A DNA stretch of 34,442 nt. Origin: Caulobacterales bacterium. Lineage in GTDB: Bacteria; Pseudomonadota; Alphaproteobacteria; Caulobacterales; Caulobacteraceae. Under the pieces are notes generated by a model. It saw nothing but the letters and a program-made list of their open reading frames with translations. It made no database searches and had not been told where the DNA came from. The first letter of the stretch is position 1. Every line of letters starts with the position of its first letter. The DNA lies in the NCBI GenBank assembly GCA_947475655.1, contig CANJOB010000009.1, forward strand, positions 1-34,442. Reading direction: 5' to 3'. The position numbers and the translations under genes were made by a program. This document shows, one piece after another, positions 17,746-29,377 of the stretch.

Positions 17746-18011
17746 TGGCGGCGTCGGGCTTGGTCGAGGCTGTCGGCGTGGCCGCCGCCCTGTGCTCGAT
17801 GACCAGTTTCGCCCCGCAAATCCTCAAGATCTGGCGTGAACACGACGCCTCGGCGGTCTCCTTACGCACCTATGCGGTCACCGTGAGCGGATTTAGCCTG
17901 TGGACCCTCTATGGAATCCTGCTTGGAAGCTGGCCGGTGGCGGTGTCGAACACCGTTTGTTTGTTGATGGCCGGCACGGTGCTGATTATGAAAATCAGGC
18001 TGAGCGGCTAG
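17745..18011 (+). CDS. SemiSWEET-type sugar transporter (single MtN3/PQ-loop repeat)
   Basis: This 88-residue membrane protein has three predicted helices, the single triple-helix bundle of SemiSWEETs. The PQ-loop is at residues 22-29 (FAPQILKIW), followed by DASAVSLRTYAVTVSGFSLWTLYGILLGSWPVAVSN with the substrate-pocket Trp and Asn. The last helix is LLMAGTVLIMKI. Family members act as dimers and pass mono- or disaccharides through the inner membrane by facilitated diffusion. Its ATG overlaps the lovR stop. It is easily missed because a longer alternative frame covers lovR. Its presence in a photosensory operon is unexplained. Confidence 0.85.
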   Translation: MAASGLVEAVGVAAALCSMTSFAPQILKIWREHDASAVSLRTYAVTVSGFSLWTLYGILLGSWPVAVSNTVCLLMAGTVLIMKIRLSG

Positions 18012-18081
18012 GGCTGGAGCCTTTTGCCGCGTATAGTGTCTGTTAGTTGGGGTTTTTGGGTCAGGCTGGAGGTCTAGGACG

Positions 18082-18369
18082 ATGCAGAAGACACTGGACG
18101 AGATGCTCGGCGCCCTGTCGGACGCCGACGTGGGGATGCCCTCCGCCAACCTGGAAAGCGGCGTCTGGTCGAAGATCGAGGCTGAGGAGACCGCGCGCCG
18201 CGCCGGCCCCTCGCTCACCATCCAGATCGCCGTGGCCCTGACCACCCTGGTGATCGGCCTGTCGATCGGCTGGTCGGCCACCACCACCGACCATCCCAAC
18301 CTCAGCTCGATCCTGTCGGCCGACTACGCCCAGTACGGACCCCTGTCGCTGCTGTCAGGCGGTCTATGA
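18082..18369 (+). CDS. CnrY-like membrane anti-sigma factor
   Basis: This 95-residue protein has an amphipathic acidic N-terminal half (MQKTLDEMLGALSDADVGMP ... ESGVWSKIEAEE), one transmembrane helix at about 45-67 (LTIQIAVALTTLVIGLSIGW) and a short periplasmic tail. Size, topology and gene order match CnrY of Cupriavidus, a short anti-sigma of the same length whose cytosolic helices clamp the sigma factor CnrH. The homology call rests mainly on context, since such peptides diverge quickly. It overlaps the next gene by four bases (ATGA). A GGAGG site lies 10 bases before the ATG. The 70-base gap after the SemiSWEET gene may hold a separate promoter, but none is clear. Confidence 0.7.
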   Translation: MQKTLDEMLGALSDADVGMPSANLESGVWSKIEAEETARRAGPSLTIQIAVALTTLVIGLSIGWSATTTDHPNLSSILSADYAQYGPLSLLSGGL

Positions 18370-18830
18370 CGCCCTTCTGGCGTAACCTGCTGATCACCAT
18401 TGTCGTCGCCGCCGCCTCGGGTTTCGCCGGAGCGAGGCTGGGCGCGATCCGCAACCAGTCCCACGCCAGCCCGCCGTCCGCCCAGGCCACCCTGCGCCAG
18501 AGCGTCGACGCCATGCTGACCCGGGACTTCAACCTCACGGCCGATCAGAAGCGCAAGGTCGCCGAAATCGACGAAGCCTATACGCGCCAGAACAACCGAA
18601 TCTGGTCGATGCTGAAGATGACCAACGCCGAGCTGGCGGGCGCGCTGTCCGAAGACATGACCATGAACGACATGACTCATGTCTACATCCGGCAGATCGA
18701 AGAGAACGCCGGCCTGCTGCAGACGGCGACGATCAACTACATCATCGACATCCGCAACGTTCTCACCCCGCAACAGCGCGACCTCTACGATGAGCGGATT
18801 ATCCGGGCGCTGATGCAAGACGCGCCCTGA
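18366..18830 (+). CDS. CnrX/Spy-CpxP-type periplasmic sensor (LTxxQ family)
   Basis: This 154-residue protein has an N-terminal membrane helix (about 7-26), then a helical periplasmic domain with the two LTxxQ signatures of the CpxP/Spy/CnrX superfamily: LTADQKRK at 57-64 and LTPQQRD at 133-139. In CnrX this fold binds Ni or Co and releases the CnrY anti-sigma. The His ligands typical of CnrX are not obvious here. Only His33 and His105 are present and there is no Cys. A Met cluster, MTMNDMTH at 98-105, could favour a soft metal such as Cu(I) or Ag(I), or no metal at all. It sits between the anti-sigma and sigma genes, with overlaps on both sides. Confidence 0.75.
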   Translation: MTPFWRNLLITIVVAAASGFAGARLGAIRNQSHASPPSAQATLRQSVDAMLTRDFNLTADQKRKVAEIDEAYTRQNNRIWSMLKMTNAELAGALSEDMTMNDMTHVYIRQIEENAGLLQTATINYIIDIRNVLTPQQRDLYDERIIRALMQDAP

Positions 18831-19426
18831 TGAGCGAGGACGGGGCGCTCGTCGAGCGGGCGCTGAGCGGGGACAAGGATGCCTATGGCCTGCTGATCGG
18901 GCGCCACAAGGCCTGGCTCTACCGCTTCATCCGCCGCCACGCCGCCAACGCCGAGGATGCCAACGACATTCTGCAGGAGACTTTCGCCTCGGCCTGGCGG
19001 GCCCTGTCCCGCTACGATCCGGAGCGGCTGTTCGAGATCTGGCTGCGGCGCATCGCCCTCAACAAGTGCCGGGACCTCGGCCGCAAACATGCGGTGCGCC
19101 GCACCGTGTTCATGATCACCCACCCCTTCGTCGACGCGGAGGAGCGGGCCCCAAGCCTCTCCCCCGCCGCCGACACGATGATGATCGCCGACGAGTCGCT
19201 GCGGCGGCTGCAGAAGGCCATCGCCGGTCTGCCCGCGAATCTGCGCGAGCCGCTGGTCCTGACCGCCCTCGAAGGTCTCAGCCAGAAGGAGGCGGCGGCG
19301 GTGCTGGGCATCAACATCAAGGCGGTGGAGAACCGTGTCGCCCGCGCCCGCGCCAAGCTGGCGGCCGCCCTCGACGTCAGCCAGGTGCAGGACATAAGCG
19401 ACGTGCGGCGCCAGAGTGACGGCTAG
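18830..19426 (+). CDS. ECF sigma factor, CnrH-like
   Basis: This 198-residue sigma-70 family protein has region 2 (YRFIRRHAANAEDANDILQETFASAWRAL, about 24-52) and region 4 (LPANLREPLVLTALEGLSQKEAAAVLGINIKAVENRVARARAKL, about 137-180). Region 3 is absent, as in ECF factors. It would direct RNA polymerase to a specific stress promoter when the membrane anti-sigma just upstream lets go. It starts at the ATG overlapping the sensor's TGA (TGATG). The three-gene set has nearly the same sizes as CnrY-CnrX-CnrH. No efflux-pump genes follow; the next gene is convergent and abuts directly (TAG at 19424-19426, opposing stop at 19427). Confidence 0.92.
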   Translation: MSEDGALVERALSGDKDAYGLLIGRHKAWLYRFIRRHAANAEDANDILQETFASAWRALSRYDPERLFEIWLRRIALNKCRDLGRKHAVRRTVFMITHPFVDAEERAPSLSPAADTMMIADESLRRLQKAIAGLPANLREPLVLTALEGLSQKEAAAVLGINIKAVENRVARARAKLAAALDVSQVQDISDVRRQSDG

Positions 19427-20179
19427 CTAGTTGGGATCGGGCGCCGGCGGCGGGGTCAGGTCGAAGGTCTCGACGCCGTTGATGTCGACGCTGCGGTCGA
19501 GCGCCCCGACGCAATAGTTCTGCTCGGTCGTCGCGCGCGCCGGATTGCGCTTGTAGTTTTTCACATAGACCCAGGGCGTGGCGAACACCGCCGGGTCGGT
19601 GACGGTGGTGGTGACCTCGATCATGCCCGGCGCGGTGAACTTGAAGCGCTCGCTGACGGTCATGGTCCTGCCCGGCACGCCGTAGAGGAATTCGTTGCTG
19701 CGGCGCAGGCCGTGGGTTTCGACCACCAGCACTTCGCCTTCCCAGCGGCCGATCGACTCCCCGCTGAAGGTCTCGAACAGTTCGTCGTCCGGGGTGGGCT
19801 TTCTGCCATCGAGCCAGATATTGCGCATCTCCAAGCCGCGCCCGGTGGTCAGCAGGCCGATGCCGTCCTTGCGCACCAGGGCCTCGAACCCGCCGGCCAT
19901 CATTTGCCGCGGCATGCCGGCGGGAATGCAGCGGGCTTCCGGCGTGAACACCTGGCGGCCGGCGGCGCGGTTGTCGATCTGCACCTTGCGCCTGGCGGCG
20001 TATTCGGCGGTGAGCGGGATCGCAACGGTCTCGTAGCGCTCGATGGAGATGAAGTTCTGGTTCTCCCACACCCCGCCCGACAGCATGGCGGTTAGCTGTT
20101 CGGCGGACGGCTGCGCCGCGGCGGCGGTGGCCGAGATCGCGAGAACGACGGCCAGTGCCAGGCAGGACTTGCGGAACAT
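19427..20179 (-). CDS. Exported protein of unknown function with an SIGRWEGEVLVVET motif
   Basis: This 250-residue protein has a clear Sec signal peptide at residues 1-22 (MFRKSCLALAVVLAISATAA, cleaved near AAA-Q). The ATG at 20179 is chosen because it begins this signal. The mature part has EARCIPAGMPRQMM, NIWLDGRKPTPDDELFETFSGESIGRWEGEVLVVETHGL, a TVSERFKFTAPGMIEVTTTVTDP strand set and EQNYCVGA. These blocks recur in periplasmic proteins of proteobacteria and acidobacteria that often sit beside or are fused with DUF6152-type domains. No enzyme function is known to me. It is divergent from a DUF6152 gene 151 bases away, which supports a shared role. Confidence 0.75.
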   Translation of the reverse strand: MFRKSCLALAVVLAISATAAAAQPSAEQLTAMLSGGVWENQNFISIERYETVAIPLTAEYAARRKVQIDNRAAGRQVFTPEARCIPAGMPRQMMAGGFEALVRKDGIGLLTTGRGLEMRNIWLDGRKPTPDDELFETFSGESIGRWEGEVLVVETHGLRRSNEFLYGVPGRTMTVSERFKFTAPGMIEVTTTVTDPAVFATPWVYVKNYKRNPARATTEQNYCVGALDRSVDINGVETFDLTPPPAPDPN

Positions 20180-20330
20180 GGGCGGCCTCAATCGTGATCG
20201 GATAAGCCTATTTCCGGCCATTCCCGCGCGCGCGTCGACCCCGCTCGGCTTGAAGGCTTTTTCAAAGACTATGAGCCACTGGCGCATGCGGCCCTGGGTT
20301 ACCCTGGCGGCAATCAGAGGAGCGCATGCC

Positions 20331-23194
<2,864 letters not shown>

Positions 23195-24307
23195 TCAGTC
23201 TTCCAAAATTGTCGGGCCGGCGGCGTCGACGCGCACAATGAGCGCCCGGCCCTTGAGATGATCGAACAGCGACTGGTCCGTGCCGGTCATGAAGGCCTGC
23301 AGGCCGGTCGCCGCGATTTCGTCCGCCAGCGCCTCCCGGCGACGGGCGTCGAGATGGGCTGCCACCTCGTCGAGCAATACTACAGGATTCGGGGTGTCTT
23401 TTGCACGTGATAATCGCGCCGCCTGAGCCAAAACCAGATTGAGAATCAAAGCTTTCTGCTCGCCGGTGGAGCATTCGACGGCCGGGCGGCGGCGGTCCTG
23501 GTGGATCACATCCAAATCGCCCCGGTGCGGCCCGGTCAAGGCCCGCCCCGCGGCGGCGTCACGCGCCCTCGACGCGGCGAGCTGCGCCGCCAATTGCGCC
23601 TCCTCGGCGGTCCCGAAACCCCCGGCCAGGGCGACGGTGGCCTTGGGGAAAACCCCGCCGGCCCGTGCCTCGATCTCCGCCTGCAAGGCCTCGAGGGTCC
23701 GCATCCGGGCCGCGGCCATCAGGGCGCCGGCCTGGGCCATGCGGGCCTCCAGCGCGCTCAGCCAGGCCGGATCGGGCGTTTCCTCGCCCAGCAGGCGGGT
23801 GCGCTCGCGCATGGCCAGGTCGTAGGCCCCGACATGGGCGGCGTGGCTCGGCTCGGCGGCGAAGGCCAGCCGGTCGAAGAAGCGCCGCCGCTCGCCGGCG
23901 CCCTCCAGGAACAGCCGGTCCTGTGCGGGGGTGAGCCACATCGGCCGCACGTGGTCGGCCAACCGCGCGGGCGGGGCCGCCTCCCCGTCGATCCGCACCG
24001 TGCGCCGCGCGGCGCCCGCGGCCTCCACCCCGGTGCCAAGCCGGACAGGCCCCGCCTCACCGCCTTCGATGGCGGCGGAGACCGCCCAGGCGCGTCCGGA
24101 CACCTCGCCTGGCAGACGCCGCCCCATCTCCGCCAGCGCCGCCCCGCGCAGCCCCCGGCCCGGCGACAGCAGGCTGATCGCCTCTAGGAGATTGGTCTTG
24201 CCCGCGCCGTTGGGCCCGAACAGCACGACGCTGCGGCCCGCGAATTCGAGGGACGCCCGCTCATACGAGCGGAAATCGGTCAGGGTGAGGGACAGGAGGG
24301 CGAACAC
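23195..24307 (-). CDS. recF: DNA replication and repair protein RecF
   Basis: This 370-residue SMC-like ATPase loads RecA at single-strand gaps with RecO and RecR. It starts at a GTG (24307) giving [22 protein letters not shown], the normal RecF opening. Walker A GPNGAGKT is at residues 31-38, the [29 protein letters not shown] block lies mid-protein, the ABC signature is [17 protein letters not shown], and Walker B is [14 protein letters not shown]. It lies 25 bases after dnaN and abuts gyrB exactly (TGA-ATG), so dnaN-recF-gyrB looks like one operon. Confidence 0.96.
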   Translation of the reverse strand: MFALLSLTLTDFRSYERASLEFAGRSVVLFGPNGAGKTNLLEAISLLSPGRGLRGAALAEMGRRLPGEVSGRAWAVSAAIEGGEAGPVRLGTGVEAAGAARRTVRIDGEAAPPARLADHVRPMWLTPAQDRLFLEGAGERRRFFDRLAFAAEPSHAAHVGAYDLAMRERTRLLGEETPDPAWLSALEARMAQAGALMAAARMRTLEALQAEIEARAGGVFPKATVALAGGFGTAEEAQLAAQLAASRARDAAAGRALTGPHRGDLDVIHQDRRRPAVECSTGEQKALILNLVLAQAARLSRAKDTPNPVVLLDEVAAHLDARRREALADEIAATGLQAFMTGTDQSLFDHLKGRALIVRVDAAGPTILED

Positions 24308-24332
24308 TACCCCTCCAAGATAGGGATTGGGA

Positions 24333-25454
24333 TCAAACCCGCAGCGGCATCAGCACGTATTTCACCCCGCCGTCGGACGGGTCGATGACCAGGGTCGGGG
24401 AAGCCGGGTCGGCGAAGCGGAATTCGGCGGTGTCCCCGCCGATCTGGCCGGCGACATCGAGCAGGTAGCGGGCGTTGAAGCCGATCTCGAAGGGCTCGCC
24501 GTCGTAGTCGACCTCCAGCTCCTCGACGCCCTGGCCGGCCTCCATATTGCGCACGGTCAGGATGATACGCCCGCTCTCGACCGCCATCTTCACCGAACGC
24601 GACTTCTCGGCCGAGATGGTGGCCACCCGGTCAACGGCCTGGGCGAACAGGCTGTTATCCAGGGTCATGATGCGGGCGTTCTCCTTGGGGATCACCCGGC
24701 CGTAGTCGGGGAAGGCCCCGTCGATCACCTTGCTGGTCAAGGCCCCGGCGCGGCCGAACTCGAAGCGGATCTTTTGCGGGCTGATCTGCAGCTCGATACT
24801 CTCCCCGGCGTCCTCGAGCAGGCGGCGGGCCTCCTGCACGGTCTTGCGCGGCACGATCACGCCGGGCGCGCCGACCGCGCCCTCGGGCGCCGGCATCTCG
24901 GCCAGGGCCAGGCGGTGGCCGTCGGTGGCCACGGCGCGCAGCAGGGCCACGCCGTCCTCGACCACCGTGTGCAGGTAGAGGCCGTTCAGGTAGTAGCGCG
25001 TCTCCTCGGTGGAGATGGCGAAGCGGGTCTTGTCGATCAGGCGGATCAGGTCGCCCGCGTCGAGCGTCATGCGGTTGGAGAGCCCATCTGAGCTCATCAC
25101 CGGGAAGTCGCACGCCGGCAGCACCGGCAGGTTGAAGCGCGAGCGGCCGGCCTTGATCTGCAGGCGCGGATCGTCGCCGCTGTAGGTCAGTTGAACGTCG
25201 CTGCCTTCCGGCAGCTTGCGGACGATTTCGTACAGGGTGTGCGCCGGGGCGGTGATCTGGCCGGGCTGGTCGACCTGGGCCAGGCCGTCATCGACGATTT
25301 CTATGTCCAGGTCGGTGGCGGAGAACGCCACGGAGTCGCGCGTCGCCGACAGCAGGACGTTGGACAGGATCGGGATGGTGTTGCGCCGTTCAACCACGCT
25401 CTGCACGTGGCCCAGGGCCTTCAGCAGCGCCGCCCGCTCGATGGTGAGATTCAT
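24333..25454 (-). CDS. dnaN: DNA polymerase III beta sliding clamp
   Basis: The 373-residue clamp protein dimerises into a ring that tethers Pol III to DNA and serves as a docking platform. The ATG at 25454 gives [35 protein letters not shown], the usual start. An upstream extension to 25511 is unlikely. Other marks are [44 protein letters not shown], and the C-terminal clamp end [10 protein letters not shown]. dnaA is not upstream, unlike the classical dnaA-dnaN order. The next gene upstream is grpE, 106 bases away, and that gap should hold the dnaN promoter. Confidence 0.97.
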   Translation of the reverse strand: MNLTIERAALLKALGHVQSVVERRNTIPILSNVLLSATRDSVAFSATDLDIEIVDDGLAQVDQPGQITAPAHTLYEIVRKLPEGSDVQLTYSGDDPRLQIKAGRSRFNLPVLPACDFPVMSSDGLSNRMTLDAGDLIRLIDKTRFAISTEETRYYLNGLYLHTVVEDGVALLRAVATDGHRLALAEMPAPEGAVGAPGVIVPRKTVQEARRLLEDAGESIELQISPQKIRFEFGRAGALTSKVIDGAFPDYGRVIPKENARIMTLDNSLFAQAVDRVATISAEKSRSVKMAVESGRIILTVRNMEAGQGVEELEVDYDGEPFEIGFNARYLLDVAGQIGGDTAEFRFADPASPTLVIDPSDGGVKYVLMPLRV

Positions 25455-25560
25455 CCCGGAAAGTCCAGTCCAGCCGCCCGGCCGGAGCGAATCGCCCGGC
25501 CTGAACGCCACATTGAAAAAGGACTTCCGACTCTAGCGGAAATGACGGGCGGAGGAAGCC

Positions 25561-26214
25561 CTAAGCCTTGGTATCCACAGCGTGATCACCGTCTTCGCCG
25601 CCGCCGGGGCCGGGGCCGTTCTGGGCGTAGGGGTTGGAGGTGACCGGTTCAGAGGCCGCCGCGCCGGTGGAGCCCTTGGCCGCCACCACCACCATGGCTG
25701 GGCGCACCAGCCGGCCGAACAGCTCGTAACCGGTCTGCAGGGTCTGGATCACCCCGCCGGCGGCGACATCGCCACTGGGCTGCTCCATCACGGCCTGGTG
25801 CAGCTGCGGGTCGAACTTGGTTCCGGCCACCGCGTCGACCTTCTTGAGGCCATTGCGTTCGAAGGCGGCGCTCAGTTCCTTCTCGGTCATCTCGATCCCG
25901 GTCAGCAGGGATTTCAGCGCCGGGTTGGCGTCGTCGGTGGTGGCCGAGGTCAGGGCGCGCGACAGGTTGTCGGCCACGCCCAGCAGGTCGCGGGCGAATT
26001 TCTGGATGGCGAAGGCGCGGGCGTCGTTGGATTCGCGCTCGGCGCGGCGGCGGGTGTTCTCGGCGTCGGCGGCGAACCGCAGCACCTGTTCCTTCAGGCC
26101 GGCGACCTCCGCCTCCAGGGCGGCGATGAGGGCGGCGTCGGAGGCGGCGTCCAGGGCGGCGTCGTCCTCGGGCAGGGCGTCCTGCGCCTCGGGCGGGGTG
26201 GTTTCGTCGGTCAT
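25561..26214 (-). CDS. grpE: GrpE, nucleotide exchange factor for DnaK
   Basis: This 217-residue cytoplasmic co-chaperone speeds ADP release from DnaK. It has a disordered acidic N terminus (TPPEAQDALPEDDAALDA), the long coiled-coil helix (ALEAEVAGLKEQVLRFAADAENTRRRAERE), and the compact beta domain with FDPQLHQAVMEQPSGDVAAGGVIQTLQTGYELFGRLVRPAMVVVA. It follows hrcA by seven bases, as in many alphaproteobacteria, so the two share a transcript. A Gly/Pro-rich tail extends past the domain. Confidence 0.96.
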   Translation of the reverse strand: MTDETTPPEAQDALPEDDAALDAASDAALIAALEAEVAGLKEQVLRFAADAENTRRRAERESNDARAFAIQKFARDLLGVADNLSRALTSATTDDANPALKSLLTGIEMTEKELSAAFERNGLKKVDAVAGTKFDPQLHQAVMEQPSGDVAAGGVIQTLQTGYELFGRLVRPAMVVVAAKGSTGAAASEPVTSNPYAQNGPGPGGGEDGDHAVDTKA

Positions 26215-26221
26215 ACAGTCC

Positions 26222-27295
26222 TCATCCGTCGATCAGTCGGCCCAGAACCTTGGCGGTGTAGTCCACCAACGGGATCACGCGGGCGTAGTTCAATCGGGCC
26301 GGGCCGATCACGCCGATCGCGCCCAACACCCTCTGCTTGCCCGACATATAGGGCGCCGCGATCACGGCGGAACCCGAAAGCGAAAACAGCCGCGATTCCG
26401 CGCCGATGAAGATGCGCACCCCTTGGGCGTGGGAGACGTTGTCGAGCAGGCCGATCAGCTGTTCCTTCTGCTCCAGGTCGTCGAACAGCATCCGCACCCG
26501 GGCCAGATCGTCGGCCGCGGGGGAGGCCAGCAGGTTGGCGTGGCCGCGCACGATCAGGGCGCGTTCCGCCTCCCCGCCCCCGCCCCACGCGGCCAGGCCT
26601 TCCTCGACCAGGCGGGCGGCGGTCTGGTCAAGCTCGCGCCGGGCCGCCTCCAGCTCGGTGCGCGCCTCGGCGCCGGCCTCGGCCAGGGTGCGGCCTCGCA
26701 GGCGGGAATTCATGAAGTTGGAAGCTTCCGCCAGGGCCGAGGGAGTGAGGCCCGGCGGGTGGGTCATCAGCCGGTTCTCGACCGAGCCGTCGTCGAACAC
26801 CATCACCGCCAGGGTCTGGTCAGGGCCGAGCGAGACGAACTCCACATGCTTGACCCCGCCGTCGCGGGCCGGGGCGGTGACCACGCCGGCGCCCGACGCC
26901 AGGCCGGACAGGATCGAGCTGGCCTCGTTCAGAGCCTCCTCCAGCGAGCGGCTCTTGGCGAAGAGGCGCGCCTCGATGTTGCGCTGCTCGGCCTCGGCCA
27001 GGTCGCCGACCTCCAGCAGGCCGTCGATGAACAGGCGCAGGCCGGCGTGGGTGGGGGCGCGCCCGGCGCTGGTGTGGGGCGAGCCCAGCAGCCCCAGCTG
27101 GGCCAGGTCGTGCATGGTGTTGCGGATCGAGGCCGGCGACAGCTTCAGCCCGCTCAGCGCCGCCGCCTGCGACAGGGTAGCCGAACCGACCGGCTCGCCG
27201 GTCTCCAGATAGGATTCGACGATGCGCCGGAAGATGTCGCGCGCGCGCCCGTCCAGCTCGGGCAGCGGCAGGGCGGGGGTGGAAAGCAGGCTCAT
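26222..27295 (-). CDS. hrcA: Heat-inducible transcription repressor HrcA
   Basis: This 357-residue repressor binds CIRCE operators, normally before groESL, and loses activity in heat when GroEL is titrated. The N-terminal winged helix shows [27 protein letters not shown], then [39 protein letters not shown], all diagnostic. The middle has a GAF-like part with [29 protein letters not shown]. The C terminus has [37 protein letters not shown]. No CIRCE element lies in the 73-base gap to rph, so HrcA probably does not autoregulate here. Confidence 0.96.
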   Translation of the reverse strand: MSLLSTPALPLPELDGRARDIFRRIVESYLETGEPVGSATLSQAAALSGLKLSPASIRNTMHDLAQLGLLGSPHTSAGRAPTHAGLRLFIDGLLEVGDLAEAEQRNIEARLFAKSRSLEEALNEASSILSGLASGAGVVTAPARDGGVKHVEFVSLGPDQTLAVMVFDDGSVENRLMTHPPGLTPSALAEASNFMNSRLRGRTLAEAGAEARTELEAARRELDQTAARLVEEGLAAWGGGGEAERALIVRGHANLLASPAADDLARVRMLFDDLEQKEQLIGLLDNVSHAQGVRIFIGAESRLFSLSGSAVIAAPYMSGKQRVLGAIGVIGPARLNYARVIPLVDYTAKVLGRLIDG

Positions 27296-27330
27296 AAGCG
27301 CGGGTTCGGTGGACGGGGCTTGTCTGATCT

Positions 27331-27359
27331 AGGATAAGCGCCGTCGATCCCTAACCCAA
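27331..27359 (-). promoter_or_regulatory. Candidate hrcA-grpE promoter in the hrcA/rph divergent gap
   Basis: On the minus strand TTGGGT (27354-27359) and TATCCT (27331-27336) are spaced by exactly 17 bases and lie 36 bases before the hrcA ATG. Each hexamer matches the sigma-70 consensus at only about four positions. No heat-shock sigma-32 motif is clear. Tentative. Confidence 0.25.
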
Positions 27360-27368
27360 GGCTTTCCC

Positions 27369-28082
27369 ATGCGACCCTCCCAGCGCGCCGCCGACCAGCT
27401 TCGCGCGGTCACTTTCGAGACCGGTGTCAACCGCTACGCCGAAGGCTCCTGCCTGATCGGTTTCGGCCACACCAAGGTGCTGGTCACCGCCAGTATCGAG
27501 GAAAGCCTGCCCGGCTGGCTGCGCAACAAGGGCCAGGGCTGGGTCACGGCCGAATACGGCATGCTGCCGCGCGCCACCCATACCCGCGGCCGGCGCGAGG
27601 CCGCGGCGGGCAAGCAGAGCGGCCGCACCCAGGAAATCCAGCGCCTGATCGGCCGCAGCTTGCGGGCCGTGGTCGACCTCAAGGCCTTAGGGGAACGCCA
27701 GGTGGTGATCGACTGCGATGTGGTCCAGGCCGACGGTGGCACCCGCACGGCGGCCATTACCGGCGCCTGGGTCGCCCTGCGCCTGGCGGTGAACGGGCTG
27801 TTGAAATCAGGCGCGCTTACCGCCGACCCGCTGATCGGACAGGTCGCCGCCGTCTCCTGCGGCGTCTTCAAGGACGTGCCGGTGCTCGACCTCGACTACG
27901 ACGAGGACAGCGCCGCCGAGGCCGACAGCAACTTCGTCCTCACCGAGGACGGCGGGATCGTCGAAATTCAGGCCACCGGCGAGAAACGCGGCTTCAGCCA
28001 AGCCGAGTTCGAGGGCCTGTTCGCCCTGGCCCGCCTGGGGACGGCGGAGCTGTTCAAGCTGCAGCGGGCGGCGGTGGGTTAG
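27369..28082 (+). CDS. rph: Ribonuclease PH
   Basis: This 237-residue phosphorolytic exoribonuclease trims tRNA 3' ends using inorganic phosphate and assembles as a hexamer. It opens [85 protein letters not shown] is the phosphate and RNA site, followed by [26 protein letters not shown]. All key Arg and Asp residues are present. It is divergent from hrcA, the conserved arrangement in Caulobacterales. Its stop is five bases from the convergent outer-membrane protein gene. Confidence 0.97.
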   Translation: MRPSQRAADQLRAVTFETGVNRYAEGSCLIGFGHTKVLVTASIEESLPGWLRNKGQGWVTAEYGMLPRATHTRGRREAAAGKQSGRTQEIQRLIGRSLRAVVDLKALGERQVVIDCDVVQADGGTRTAAITGAWVALRLAVNGLLKSGALTADPLIGQVAAVSCGVFKDVPVLDLDYDEDSAAEADSNFVLTEDGGIVEIQATGEKRGFSQAEFEGLFALARLGTAELFKLQRAAVG

Positions 28083-28087
28083 CGGGC

Positions 28088-29362
28088 CTAGAAAGAGACC
28101 CTCAAAGCCGACGAGATCACCGTCTGGTTCTGGGTCGGGGCCACGCCGGAGCGGCGGCGGTCGGAGCGGGTGCTCAAGACCTGCTGCGCTTCCAGCAGCC
28201 ATTGCACATGGGCGTTGATCGGCTGGCGCCAGGCGGCCATCAGGGCCATGCCGTGCTCGGCGTTGTTGTCGACCGCCTTCCACGTGTTGTCCGTGGTCTC
28301 GAAATAGTCGACGCGGCCGGACAGCACGCGGTCGCCGAAGCTGCGGCTGAGCATGACGTAGGCGCTCTGGTATTCGACATCGATCCATATCTGCGGCGTC
28401 ATGATGCCCATCAGGGTGACGCCCTTGAGCGCCTGGCCCTTGATGCGCCACTGGTCACTGATCTTCACCGACCCGCCGACGTTCCAGAACCGGGTGTCCC
28501 AACCCCACTGCTTTTCCGACGCCACCGTCCCGGTCACGGCGGTAGGGTTACCGGCGTTGTCGTAGTAGAGGGCGTTCAGCATCACATTGCCGATCGGCCG
28601 CCAGTCGACCCGGGCGTACCAGCCGACCTTATCGTCCAGCTCGAGCAGAGGCGTGGTCAGGGGCGCCTGGCGGTTGCGCATGAACGGAGTCATGGCCCGC
28701 AAGGGGAAGTCGCCGCCGTGGGTCGATTTCAGGTCATGCAGGGCCCAGCCGCGGAAGGTCAACAGGGTGGCGTAGGTGTCGTTGAGGCCGAACAGGCCGA
28801 TCGTGCCGCCCAGCTCCTGGCCGCTCTCGAAGGTGCGGTTGAACGAATACTCGGCCCCGGCGACCTTCACCTCCTCGCCGATCCAGCTGTTGATGGCGCT
28901 GGGGGTTATGGAATCGGTCACGGCCCAGGTCGGACCGGAATGCTCCTGCGACACCGGCGGCCAGAAGATGCCGGCGCGGATCTGCTGGCGCAGCGGGCCG
29001 GTGGGGGTGGGGCGGTAGGTGACAAAGGCTTCGCCGACGCCGAAGGTGCGGGGCTGCGCCGGCTGGTACTGGCCGACCACCGTGGCGCCGAGGTTCCAAC
29101 CGAAGGACGGCTTCCAGATGATGTCCGCCTCGGCCAGGGAAGGCCGGATTTTGAAGTCGTCCCCCGCACCGCTGGCGGCGGTCTTGCCCTGGCCGCCGTC
29201 GATCCAGCTCTTCTCGCCGTTGGCCGCGGTGAGGCGCGCCTCGGCGAAGGCTGACAGGGTATCGCGGGAAAAGAGGTCGACCTGGGCGTGGGCGGGAGCC
29301 GGCGTCTGCGCCAGGGCCAGAGCCAGCAGGAACGCGGCGGTCACGCCAATCGGCATGCGCAC
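28088..29362 (-). CDS. Predicted outer-membrane beta-barrel protein
   Basis: This 424-residue exported protein starts at GTG (29362), eight bases after a GGGGGG site. An ATG at 29356 is the alternative. It has a signal peptide ending near AHA-Q, many alternating aromatic/polar strands (WNLGATVVGQYQ, GWYARVDWRPIGNVMLNALYYDN, IWIDVEYQSAYVMLSRSF) and a terminal Phe in ALRVSF, the BAM-recognised ending. It could be a porin-like channel; the exact family was not recognised. It is the last gene of an apparent operon with a cupredoxin-like periplasmic protein and a c-di-GMP enzyme. Confidence 0.72.
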   Translation of the reverse strand: MRMPIGVTAAFLLALALAQTPAPAHAQVDLFSRDTLSAFAEARLTAANGEKSWIDGGQGKTAASGAGDDFKIRPSLAEADIIWKPSFGWNLGATVVGQYQPAQPRTFGVGEAFVTYRPTPTGPLRQQIRAGIFWPPVSQEHSGPTWAVTDSITPSAINSWIGEEVKVAGAEYSFNRTFESGQELGGTIGLFGLNDTYATLLTFRGWALHDLKSTHGGDFPLRAMTPFMRNRQAPLTTPLLELDDKVGWYARVDWRPIGNVMLNALYYDNAGNPTAVTGTVASEKQWGWDTRFWNVGGSVKISDQWRIKGQALKGVTLMGIMTPQIWIDVEYQSAYVMLSRSFGDRVLSGRVDYFETTDNTWKAVDNNAEHGMALMAAWRQPINAHVQWLLEAQQVLSTRSDRRRSGVAPTQNQTVISSALRVSF

Positions 29363-29377
29363 GGCTGATGCCCCCCG

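Noticed and set aside
25455-25582. Chromosome origin or DnaA boxes near dnaN-gyrB
   Set aside because: Only a partial TATCCACAG is seen, inside the grpE 3' end, with no cluster, no AT-rich stretch and no dnaA.
27296-27368. CIRCE operator in front of hrcA
   Set aside because: No TTAGCACTC-N9-GAGTGCTAA or close match is present in the gap.
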